Assembly (NCBI GenBank): GCA_002179805.1
Contig: NAVB01005535.1
Span: 1 to 13,686 of the forward strand
Reading direction: 5' to 3'
Origin: Acanthamoeba lenticulata
Taxonomy: Eukaryota; Discosea; Longamoebia; Acanthamoebidae
Length of the DNA: 13,686 nucleotides
Position numbers and translations under genes: made by a program. Of the stretch, positions 1-8,098 are shown one piece after another. Positions within the stretch are counted from its first letter, which is position 1; each line of letters starts with the position of its first letter. The notes under the pieces were generated by a model. It was not told where the DNA came from. It did no database searches and was given only the letters and a program-made list of their open reading frames with translations.

Positions 1-1512
1 CCTCGCTCGAACTCGCCCTCGAAGACGTCACCATCCTTGGATCGAAGCGTGCCCTTGCCCTGATAGATCCTGTCGATGTTGGTGTCGTCGCCATCAACGT
101 GGCGGAGGAAGAGAAATATGAGAACGAGCTCGATCTGAATCCGCAAATCAAGTCTGACACAAGGGCGTACGAACCCGTCGTCAAACTCGCCCACGTAAAG
201 GTAATGGCCGTTTTTGGAGATCATCTTGCCCTTGCCGGTCCTGCGTCCCTAGTGAGCGGCCAAGGCACGTGAGGTAGCCAGAACCGACCACCAGTTTGTT
301 CACTCATGTGAGATAATATTCGAGAGAGAGAGAGAGAGAGAGTGAGAAGGAGCTGTGGAGAGCAGCAAGCCAATTTGCTTGCGCACCTGAACAAAGTCGC
401 CCTCGTAGACGTCGCCCTTGAGAGATTCCGTAAGGCGTCCCTGGCCGTGCATCTTACCCTCCTCCCAGTCGCCCTCGTACACGGTGCCGAGCGGCAACAG
501 CTTCTCCTTGCCTGAATCGAACCACAAACACAATTGGACTTGTGAGTGATGATGATAGTGGTGAAGAGGATGAGGAAGGGCGCTGCTTGCCTGTCCACTG
601 ATACACGTTCTTGGGGAGCAGGGCCCTCTGCGCCTTGTTCAAATCCGCGTGCTCGATGCTCACCGAACGGCCTTTGCCGTGGTACTTGCCGTTCTTGAAG
701 TCGCCGTGGTAATAGAATGAAACGCCCTCGTCGTTGTCCTGCGAATACAACTTGCCTGCCAAGTCGCGTTTGGCAAGAGTGAGACGGTTTGACCGAGGGA
801 CCGACCACAGCGGAGCTTGTTGGTACCTCGTCCAATAGGCATGCCTTGCTCGTCGAGCTTGCCAAGGAACCTGTACGATGACGGCGACGCACAAGGGTGA
901 GAGCTGGCACCAGCGAAAAGCAACGATCAACTATAGAGGGCGGAGAACGGACTTGGCAAAGTAGATGTCGGCCGGCCTGGACACCTGCGGTCCGTCAGGA
1001 TCGCGTTCCCAGTCGTCGTTGATGGTCATCCGAATCCAGTGCTCGTTGACCGCTTCCGCCGCTCCGAACATTTCGTCCGTGTCTGCACGACGTGCGTTGG
1101 AGTGCGAACTCGACTTGCATAAACTGAACTGAAGCAGAACTGGCGGTTGCACGTACTGATGTTGACCTTCTTGGGCTTGCTCGAGGAAGCCTGTTCATCG
1201 GGAGAGGGCGGCACCTTCGTGGCTAGCGCCCTGCGCAGCAGCAGGTGTCCACGCCAAGGCTGCCACAAGAGAGGGGCAAGCGTGAGCTGGAAGACGGACA
1301 ATGTGAACGGAAGGCAGCGGAGGGATTACGAGCCCCTGGGTCGCCGGGCGTCGGAGCAGCACACATTGCGGAGATGACGTCAAACGATTGCCGGAAAGAA
1401 GAGGCTGTCCGAAGGCAGAGGTCTTGCAACGGTGCACAAGACTTCGCGAGACATCAACAACAACACGTGAAGAAGCAGATCTAATGGAGCCTGCGGTGAT
1501 GCTGGACCTCAT
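1..1512 (-). CDS. MORN-repeat protein with presequence-like N-terminus (3' end outside window)
   Basis: The function is unknown beyond the repeats. MORN repeats usually mediate membrane/phospholipid contact or scaffolding. The spliced product shows repeat units such as YYHGDFKNGKYHGKG, YEGDWEEGKMHGQG, VYEGDF, YVGEFDDG and VFEGEFERG. Exons supported by phase: upper exon(s) down to 1157, then 1082-953, 870-827, 755-591, 511-387 and 248 downward. A further intron at about 170-60 is possible but not needed, because the frame stays open. The ATG at 1510-1512 opens an Arg/Ser-rich, acid-poor leader (MRSSITAGSIRSASSR) that resembles a mitochondrial targeting peptide. At least one intron must lie within 1200-1500, because the frame changes before the segment ALATKVPPSPDEQ; its exact sites are ambiguous. 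The 590-512 intron begins with GC. The gene is divergent from the methyltransferase gene. MORN identity is firm; the first exon is tentative. Confidence 0.85.
318..346. repeat. (GA)n microsatellite
   Basis: A run of alternating G and A (core 322-342) lies inside the 386-249 intron of the MORN gene. Read on the minus strand it is a CT-rich tract. It explains the low-complexity serine/leucine run seen when this intron is translated. Confidence 0.9.
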
Positions 1513-1597
1513 CTTGCCGATTGCACAAAAGAATGAGAAGCAAAAGGAAATACTTTTTCTATTTTAAATTCATTTCTTAAAAAAAAAACCAAAGAAG
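1513..1597. promoter_or_regulatory. 85-bp divergent promoter region
   Basis: This gap separates the ATG of the minus-strand MORN gene from the ATG of the plus-strand CCCH-methyltransferase gene. It must hold both 5' leaders and promoters unless transcription starts inside the neighbouring gene. It is markedly AT-rich compared with its flanks, with a T-rich run near 1553-1580 and an A9-A10 run at about 1579-1588. I see no clear TATA box. The assignment comes from geometry and composition only. Confidence 0.5.
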
Positions 1598-3051
1598 ATG
1601 GAGGCAGAAGCAGTTGTCGAGAAAGAAGTGCCTGTGTGCCGACACTGGAAACGTATGGGTTGGTGTCTGTACGCGGAACGGTGCCGATTCCGACATCCTC
1701 AGCCAGACACCAGCGGCCAACAGGAGATCAAGGAGGGAGAGGAGAATGAGCAGCAAGGGGCCACCGGAGGTTGCCCGGCCTCAACGCTTGCGGAAGACCG
1801 CCGCCAAGCCTTCACCAAGTAAGTGCCCACGCCCTCCTTCTGTGCACTTGAGCTTTGCTCTGACGTGCACGTGTGTGCGGCGCAGGTTGAGCAATGAACG
1901 GAAACAGAACAGAGGAGCGGGGCGGAGGAACAAGATCATGAACCGAAGCAAGGCCGGTGCCTTCCGGTACCCTCGATACCCTCGCCCCGCGTTGCCCTTC
2001 ACTGCAAGCCTCGAGCCTGACTCGACGGGGGCCTTGTTTGCAGGCGGTGGCTGGCCGACACGTTTGGCCGGGAGCTGCTGGGTTCCGGCACGGGCGTGCT
2101 GGACATCGCTGGCGGCAAGGGCGAGCTCTCCTTCGAACTGGCCAACCTCACGGGAGTGCCCACCACGGTGATCGACCCGCGCCCGCTGCAGCTCGGCCGC
2201 TTCGGCAAACGGCTGCTGGTAGGCATCTACCACAGGACGGGCCCGTGGCAGGCCTACAATCACCTGCCCGCGCCCTCGAGTCCCTCCGACGTTCGCACGC
2301 CTGGCCACTTGCGCACCTTCTTCGACGATCAACTCCTGCAGCTGCTCGTCCTCCACCAGGAGGGCCAGGAAGAGGTTCGTTGGCGGCTTGTCCACATTTC
2401 TCTTCAGATCTAACCAAGAACCCTTCGCAGGAGGCGGCCAAGGGCTTTGAAGCGATGTTGGCCCACGCGCGTGCCGTTGCGTGGACGGAGAAGGGCCTCG
2501 TGGCTCAAGAGGATTCTGAGCCAAACGAAGAAGCACAACCGCCCAAGAGCCAAGACCTTGAGGATCCTGAAGAGAATGGAGACGAGGAGGCGGAACGAAG
2601 AGGTTCCGAGTCCAAGGACGACGCGGGCATCGTGGAGTGGCCAGCCGTCCAGCGGCTGCTCATGGAGTGCTCCCTCATCGTGGGCCTCCACCCGGACCAG
2701 GCCACAGAGGCCATCGTGGACTTTGCACTGAAGTGGTACGTTGTGCATGCCTGGCTCGCGAGCTCTGTGGACCGGAATATCTGACGCACGATGGTGTGGC
2801 GGGACCACAGGAACAAAGGGTTCGCGATCGTGCCGTGTTGTGTCTACCACAAGCTCTTCCCGCGACGACGCATGAACGGGTCGCCCGTGACCACGTACCA
2901 GCAGTTCGTGGCCTACCTCGTGGCAAAGGCGCCCGACCGAATCCAGACGGCGACGCTCGACTTTGAAGGCAAGAACCTTGTTCTGTTTGCGTTGCCTCCT
3001 TCTTCAAGGACTTTGTCATCGCCCGGCATCACGTCAACAACAACGAACTGA
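1598..3051 (+). CDS. CCCH zinc finger / SAM-dependent methyltransferase fusion
   Basis: Predicted 392 residues from five exons: 1598-1818, 1886-1966, 2044-2374, 2431-2735 and 2811-3051. All joins keep phase. Residues 14-33 form a CX8CX5CX3H zinc finger (C14, C23, C29, H33), typical of RNA-binding CCCH fingers. A Rossmann methyltransferase follows: motif I is VLDIAGGKGELSFEL (about 119-133), and the acidic residue at the end of strand 2 is in TVIDPRP (D145). Near residues 230-260 is a Glu/Asp/Lys-rich, probably disordered linker. The C-terminal half has GLHPDQATEAIVDFAL and FAIVPCCVYHKLFP (P321-C323). The GLH...PCC arrangement recalls METTL25/Methyltransf_32-type enzymes. The substrate is unknown; the zinc finger suggests RNA. 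The last residues are weakly supported: a GC-AG intron near 2970-3010 would give a different tail. Frame and fold are firm; the specificity is inferred. Confidence 0.85.
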
Positions 3052-3241
3052 TGAGCCAACGTGCAAGTAGCGGAATGATTTTGTTAACAAACTGTACATA
3101 GCTGTCATAGACGGGAGCACAGCGGAACGAAGAATTGATGATGTTTTGCTGAATGGAGAGTAGATTCGGTGATGGCTGGTCGTGCTGCTGTTGCTGAGGA
3201 AAGGCACGGGACCACTTGGCCTGTGCTGGTTCTGGTTATGG
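3052..3241. other. Convergent 3' intergenic gap
   Basis: The stop codons of the plus-strand methyltransferase gene and the minus-strand PAS gene face each other here, 190 bp apart. The gap should hold both 3' ends. I see no canonical AATAAA for either gene and no additional gene. Confidence 0.5.
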
Positions 3242-5643
3242 TTACAGTTTCTGGCAGATGATGGTGAAGATGGTCTTCAAGCCGTCCTTCTTGGCGTTGA
3301 TACTCACGTGGACGGGGACCATGGAGCCGTCCTTGTGGAGCGTCAGCAGATCTCGGCCCGACTTCAACGTCTGCAGCTCGCCAGACTTGAAGTAGGTCTG
3401 GATCAAGTGGTCGTACTCCCTGCACATGTTGTGCATTAGAACTCGCGCAAGAGGAGGACATGATGAGAAAGCAGAACGCACTTGGCCATGTCGGCCGGGA
3501 GCATGACGGAGATGTTGCGGCCAATCACGTCGATCAAGCTAAAGCCGACGAGGTTGGACATCGCCGAGTTGAAGCCGTGGATCTTGCCCGTTTCGTCTAC
3601 GATCATGGCGGGCACGGCGAGGCCGTCCATGACCTCCCGCTCCTGCTGAAGCACGGTCTTCTTCATCTCGAGCTCCTCCTCGACCGCTCGCATGACGCCA
3701 GTGAAGTAGCGCCGGTCGGGTCCGATCTGCTGCTCGGTCAGAGAGAGGTGCACGGGCACGATCTCGCCGTTCTTCTTCTGCGCCACCACGTTGCGCCCAA
3801 TGCCGACGACCTTGCCCTCGCCCGTGGCCAGGTATCGCTGGATGTACGCGTCGTGCTTCTCTGTTGTGAAAAACGCGCCACCATGAGTAAAAAAAGCGAA
3901 AACGAACAGCACAAAAGAGTGAAAGCGACGCAAGCTACCGCTTATGGAAGTCGGCATGCAGAGCTTGATGTTCTTGCCCACGATCTCCTCCTTGCTCCAC
4001 CCGAGCCTCTCCGAGGCGGCTTTGTTCCAGAACTGGATGATGCCATCTTGATTGATCACCACCGTGGCGTCGAGCAGCGAGTCCAGCAGGCCGAACAGGG
4101 CCGCGTCGGGCGACGAGGAAGCCGTGGTCGACGGAACCGCAGCCGATGCGGCGGGGACGGCCTTCGCGAGCGTCGCGTCGATCTTGCGGATGGTGGCGGT
4201 GAAGAGGCTGTCCTCGCTAGTCTTGCTCTCGCTGATGGACAGGTGGATCGGGAAGTCGTGGCCGTCGGCATGGCGCGCGGTGACCTCGCGCCCGATTCCG
4301 ATGATGTGCTTCTTCTTGGTGCGCATATAGGCCTTGAGGTAGCTGTTGTGATCGCGACTCACCTCCGGCGGCATGAGCATGTTGACGTTCTTCTTGAGAA
4401 CCTGCTTCTTCCGGTAGCCGAAGATCTCCTCGGCCTTCTTGTTGAACACCAGGATCTTGCCCTTGTGGTCGATCGTGATCACGGCGTCGAGCATTGTGTC
4501 CATGATGTCGGCATTGCGCTTCGTGACCTTTTTCTTCTTCTCCGACAGTTGAAGCTTCAATGATCCTGCATTGGCGTGGAGGACGTCAGAGACACGAAAC
4601 GGAGGAGAGAATCGAGCTTAAAAACACGAATACCTTCGCCGGACCAACTCTTGATGGCGCTGCGGATGCCCTTTGTGCTCTTGACGCGGATCATGTCGCC
4701 CTCGGCGTCCTTGTACTTGATCTCCATCATGCGGCCATACTCCTTCTTGATCTTCTTGGCCAGCTCGCTGAATTCAAGCATGGGCGACACATGCACCAGC
4801 GAGATGTCGTCTTTGAACACGCACTTGAGAGTGATCTACGAAATCACCACCAACCACTCTCACGTGAGTTTAACCGGTCAAGACGCTTTGGCCTGACTGC
4901 GGGGGCGCACCTTGTCCTTCTTCATCTTGGACTGGTAGTTCTCGGAGACCGCGCTAGCGCTCGACTGTGGTTTGTGGGCACACGGCACACGAGGTCAGGT
5001 CGCCCCGCCAGTGACAAGAAGGAAGGACAACGGGGGTGGCGTGGAGCACCTTTTGGGAGGTCGAGGTGGAATGAGACGAGTGCATGGAAGAATGAGACGA
5101 CTGGGACGAGGAGCCGTCGTCGTCATCGTCGGCCATCGGGTCGAGCCCGTGCTGCAACATTTTGATGCGTCTCTCGAGCTTCTTGCGGTGGCCCACCTGC
5201 AGGCGTACGCGTTTGGTCATTAGCATTAACGGGCCTTTCGCGGAGTCCTCTTGGGCCACTCCGCTGAAGACACTTACCTTGTTGATGCCCAAGGAGACAA
5301 AGTCGGCGTTGTCCAGCTCCTTCAACTCGGCACCAGAGACTGCGTTCTTCATGAACTCGGCTCGATACTCGCTCAAGCAGAGCCAGTCGAGCCACACGCC
5401 GACGTCGGCCACGGTCCACTCCGATGGGTCAGTCCGCTTGAGGCGGGCCAGGCCATAGGCCGTTGTGCATTTGGAGGCCTCCATGGCACGCTCGTGTTCG
5501 AGGAGGCCATCGAGCGTAAGTGGCGTACCGCCGTCACTGTTGGTCGACACGTTGGAGAACTGGCCGGACCACCGCTTGGGTACGCTCGTTTTACCGGAGC
5601 TAGCTCCGCTCTTGTCCTTCTTGCTACTGCGTATGGCCTTCAT
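3242..5643 (-). CDS. SAM-PB1-PAS-PAS-PAS protein, candidate haem sensor
   Basis: Predicted 650 residues from seven exons: 5643-5278, 5196-5050, 4964-4911, 4835-4634, 4565-3939, 3860-3482 and 3419-3242. The exons sum to 651 codons including TAA. Order: a basic Ser-rich start; a SAM domain (about 75-139, EWTVADVGVWLDWL through HRKKLERRIKML); an Asp/Ser/His-rich linker; PB1 (about 190-262, with K193 in strand 1 and an acidic OPCA-like YKDAEGD); then PAS1 (about 275-385), PAS2 (about 412-525) and PAS3 (about 545-650). PAS1 (H329...HIIGIGR349) and PAS2 (H468...VVGIGR488) match the FixL haem-PAS positions His200 and Arg220 with the same spacing. PAS3 has Tyr594 at the His position. No kinase, cyclase or DNA-binding domain follows. 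SAM and PB1 domains usually oligomerise, so the role is probably sensing plus scaffold assembly. Haem binding is inferred. ATG 5643 is chosen as the first ATG in the open frame. Confidence 0.9.
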
Positions 5644-6004
5644 TTTGCTTGAGCAGATGGAGAGAGAGAGAGGACGTAGAAGCAAGCACTGGGGTGGGTT
5701 CGCTGGTCAGGAAGTTACAGGACCAAAGCTGCACGGTTGCACGTTTAAAAAGTTGGCGTTGAAAAGCTGTGAACGATGGCTGAGATTTGCCGCCAAACTC
5801 GCACAGCTGCACCAATAAGGATGCATGTCACTTAGATCAGTTTCTTGGCGACTGTTTTTCGTGGTTACCTTGGACAAGGATTTGCCCTCAAAATCCGGGA
5901 GACAGCGGACGATTGGGTTTTGGTGGCCAGAGCAAAAAACCTGCGTTTTCGCTGTCGCGCCAGAGAATCGACCCGAATTGATTCAGACCAATCAATCAGT
6001 AAAC
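5644..6004. promoter_or_regulatory. Divergent intergenic region between PAS gene and ATP synthase epsilon
   Basis: This 361-bp gap separates two divergent ATGs. Near the PAS gene start it holds a GA-rich run (5660-5673), which would be a pyrimidine-rich leader of that transcript. A CCAAT motif sits at 5988-5992, only about 13 bp before the epsilon-subunit ATG, so it is more likely leader than promoter. I see no RNA gene and no convincing extra coding exon. Confidence 0.45.
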
Positions 6005-6214
6005 ATGTCGTCGTGGAGATCTGCTGGCTTCTCGTACCTGCGCTACTCGAACACTTGCGCTATTCTTACTCGCAGGGCGCTCAAGGAGCCTTTCCGCGTC
6101 AAGGCTGCCGAGAGGGATAGCGTCAACATGAAGGTCGAGCAATGGATTGCGGGCAAGGGCCAGGACAAGACCGACTTGAAGAAAGCTTCCGACCTTGTTG
6201 GCCAGTCCCATTAA
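6005..6214 (+). CDS. ATP5F1E: Mitochondrial F1Fo ATP synthase subunit epsilon
   Basis: A single-exon gene of 69 residues, ATG 6005 to TAA 6212-6214. The eukaryotic epsilon subunit is a tiny protein of the F1 central stalk that sits beside gamma and delta in the mitochondrial matrix. The N-terminus WRSAGFSYLRYSNTCAIL followed by RRALKEPFR is the family signature (compare WRQAGLSYIRYS in animals). The usual length is 50-75 residues, so this copy is full length. As in other species, the start Met is followed almost at once by the conserved Trp, with no separate cleavable presequence. The in-frame sequence upstream of 6005 has no family similarity, which supports this start. It is divergent from the PAS gene and tandem with the Nop6-like gene. 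Confidence 0.95.
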   Translation: MSSWRSAGFSYLRYSNTCAILTRRALKEPFRVKAAERDSVNMKVEQWIAGKGQDKTDLKKASDLVGQSH

Positions 6215-6534
6215 GATGTAGCTCTCAACGTCCCACCATGGAGGAAGGATTTCCAGAGGCCCCTTTCATATCTGCGTTCCGTCCTCCCCACTCTTGTAAA
6301 GCGGACCCATGCATCATAAAACCCCCGCAATTTCATCCTAGTGTTGTTGTGCAATCAGTAATCTATTTATTCGAAAGGACCTTTTCGTTTGTGTTTTAGT
6401 TGTGTGGCCACACAACACTTCAGTGCGCGGCGCACGCCAGCTAGCACAAGGCCGACAAGAAAAGCAGCGGAAACAGACGTCTTGTCTGTGCCTCTTCCGC
6501 TTTTCGATCTTCCCGCCCAACGCACACAGCACAC
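6215..6534. other. Intergenic region between ATP synthase epsilon and the Nop6-like gene
   Basis: This 320-bp stretch holds the 3' end of the epsilon gene and the promoter of the next gene. An AT-rich patch lies at about 6355-6375. A pyrimidine-rich, A-poor leader (about 6478-6520) precedes the ATG at 6535. No further gene or structured RNA is evident. Confidence 0.45.
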
Positions 6535-8009
6535 ATGTCTTCGACAGGCGGAGAGGACTTCATCTCGCTGGCGCCGTACACCACGACGGCGAAGCCGCCG
6601 GCCAAGCCAAAGGGCAAGGGCAAACACAAGAAGGAGCAAGTTGCGCCGTCTGCCGCTCCGGCGGTTAATGCCGGAGCTGATGGCAGTGCTAAGGCTAAGA
6701 GTAAGACCAAGAAGAGGAAGAGGGTGGAGAAGAAAGAGAAACCAGCTAAGGCTGAGGTGAAGGACGCTGCCGCGGAGCCGGCCGATGATGGTCAAGAAGA
6801 AATTAAGGAGTTCATCGTAGATGAAGATGGCGAAGCGAAGCTGGTGGCTTTGAGCGAGGAGGAGGAGGAGGATGAGGCCGAAACGGAGGACAAGAAGAAA
6901 AAGAAGAACGCCAAGCGCCAAAAGGTTGACACAGAAGCGGCCACCGAGAAGAAAAATGAGGACGAAGAGGCCGATGGAGGCGAAGAGGCTGACGATATGG
7001 AAGAAGAACCTAAGCGGCGATACATCCTCTTCTTGGGTGCGATCTGCCACTGATTTCTGTCACGATTTTCACAAAATCTCTAACCAGGGTTCCTTGCGTA
7101 GGCAATTTGTCGTATGAAGCCACCAAAGAGACCATTCAGGAGCATTTCCGCTGTGTTGGAGGTGCGCCTCCTCAAGACTCTTGAAGTGATTCCTTGGCCT
7201 GTGTGATTCACCTCTTGACGCGTCTGCCTTGTGCAGAGAGCATTGTGGACGTTCGGGTACTGACGAAGAAGAACACGAACGAGCCTCGCGGCTGTGCGTT
7301 CCTCGAGCTGGCGGATAAGCAAGCTCAACAGGTGAGCCCTCCTTTTTTTAATCACTTACTTGCTCTCCCCAAAGCACTCACACCAGCGACGACACCAGAA
7401 AGCGTTGAAGATGCACCACACCAGCATGAATGGCCGACAGATCAACGTGGAACTCACCGCCGGAGGTATCTCTCTCGCTTCTCTCTCGTCCTTGTCTGCT
7501 ATTGCCGCCATCCCAGGGCCAACTCAGACTGACTGACACGCGATCATGTGGTGCACCAGGCGGCGGCAACAGCGCTGCACGAAAGGAGAAGATCCAGGCC
7601 CGGAGGGACCGGCTCCACAAGCAAAGGGTGCGCACCATCCTCTCTCCATTGCTCCCGTCATCATCTTGCTCTTCCTAGTGGACGACGGCTGACCATGGGC
7701 ATCATGTAGGAAAAGCACTTCAAGGTGAAGGTGGCGCAGAAGAAGCAGGAGAAGGAAGAATATGCCCAGAGCATGAGCAATGCTGAAGGTGGTGGCTACG
7801 AAGGCGGCGGCAGAGGAGGCTTCCGTGGCGGGAGGGGAGGCTTCCGCGGTGGCCGTGGGGGCGGTGGACGAGGTGGTGGGCGAGGCGGCGGCCGTGGTGG
7901 ACGAGGTGGTGGCCGTGGTGGTGGCTTCCGCGGTGGCCGTGGTGGTGGCCGTGGTGGTGGCCGCGGGGGTCGTGGTGGTCGTGGAGGCTTCCGAGGAGGA
8001 CGAGATTAA
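6535..8009 (+). CDS. NOP6: Nop6-like RRM protein with C-terminal RGG/GAR domain
   Basis: Predicted 363 residues from six exons: 6535-7036, 7102-7161, 7237-7331, 7399-7465, 7560-7627 and 7710-8009. The exons sum to 364 codons with TAA. Residues 1-160 are low-complexity, with alternating Lys-rich (nuclear-signal-like KSKTKKRKR) and Glu/Asp-rich blocks. One RRM spans about 161-245, with RNP2-like ILFLGNLSY and RNP1-like RGCAFLEL (205-212). The segment KALKMHHTSMNGRQINVELTAGGG after the RRM core is characteristic of fungal Nop6, a nucleolar factor in small-ribosomal-subunit maturation; it is followed by a basic helix (ARKEKIQARRDRLHK). Residues about 290-362 are almost pure RGG/GGR/FRGG repeats, as in nucleolin and fibrillarin, and are potential arginine-methylation sites. 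The inferred role is nucleolar pre-rRNA binding. The gene is convergent with the CCA-adding enzyme gene, with 84 bp between stops. Confidence 0.88.
7786..8003 (+). repeat. Tandem GGN/CGN repeat coding for the GAR domain
   Basis: About 218 bp of imperfect tandem units built from GGC/GGT/GGA glycine codons and CGT/CGA/CGC arginine codons, with TTC Phe codons interspersed. The minus strand translates as an artificial His-rich run. Such DNA is prone to length polymorphism and assembly error. Confidence 0.9.
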
Positions 8010-8092
8010 GAAAACAAAACAAGCAAGCGAGAGGCTCCGTCTCTTGCTCTTCAGTCTTCACGTTACTGTTGTTGACAAGTTTTTGTGTTTCT

Positions 8093-8098
8093 TTTATT
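8093..8098 (-). promoter_or_regulatory. AATAAA hexamer overlapping the stop codon
   Basis: On the minus strand the CDS of the CCA-adding enzyme ends CAATAAAAG, so the TAA stop (8096-8094) lies inside an AATAAA hexamer. If used as a poly(A) signal, the 3' UTR would be only tens of bases long, which fits the 84-bp gap to the convergent gene. Confidence 0.5.

Noticed and set aside
3460..4563. Plus-strand open frame of 367 codons antisense to the PAS gene
   Set aside because: It is a shadow of the GC-rich PAS exons 5 and 6, rich in Asp/His/Leu/Val from reverse-complemented codons, with no domain. The minus-strand product has clear PAS motifs and consistent splice phases.
5643..5685. Longer N-terminus for the PAS protein starting at 5685
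   Set aside because: That frame begins with TTG, not ATG, and runs through a pyrimidine-rich leader. The first ATG is at 5643.
5988..5992. CCAAT box as promoter of the ATP synthase epsilon gene
   Set aside because: It is only about 13 bp before the start codon, too close to act as an upstream CCAAT element.
6367..7050. Minus-strand open frame of 227 codons with Leu/Phe-rich, membrane-like runs
   Set aside because: It is antisense to the Lys/Glu codons of the Nop6-like first exon: AAG and GAG read backwards as Leu/Phe. It has no family similarity.
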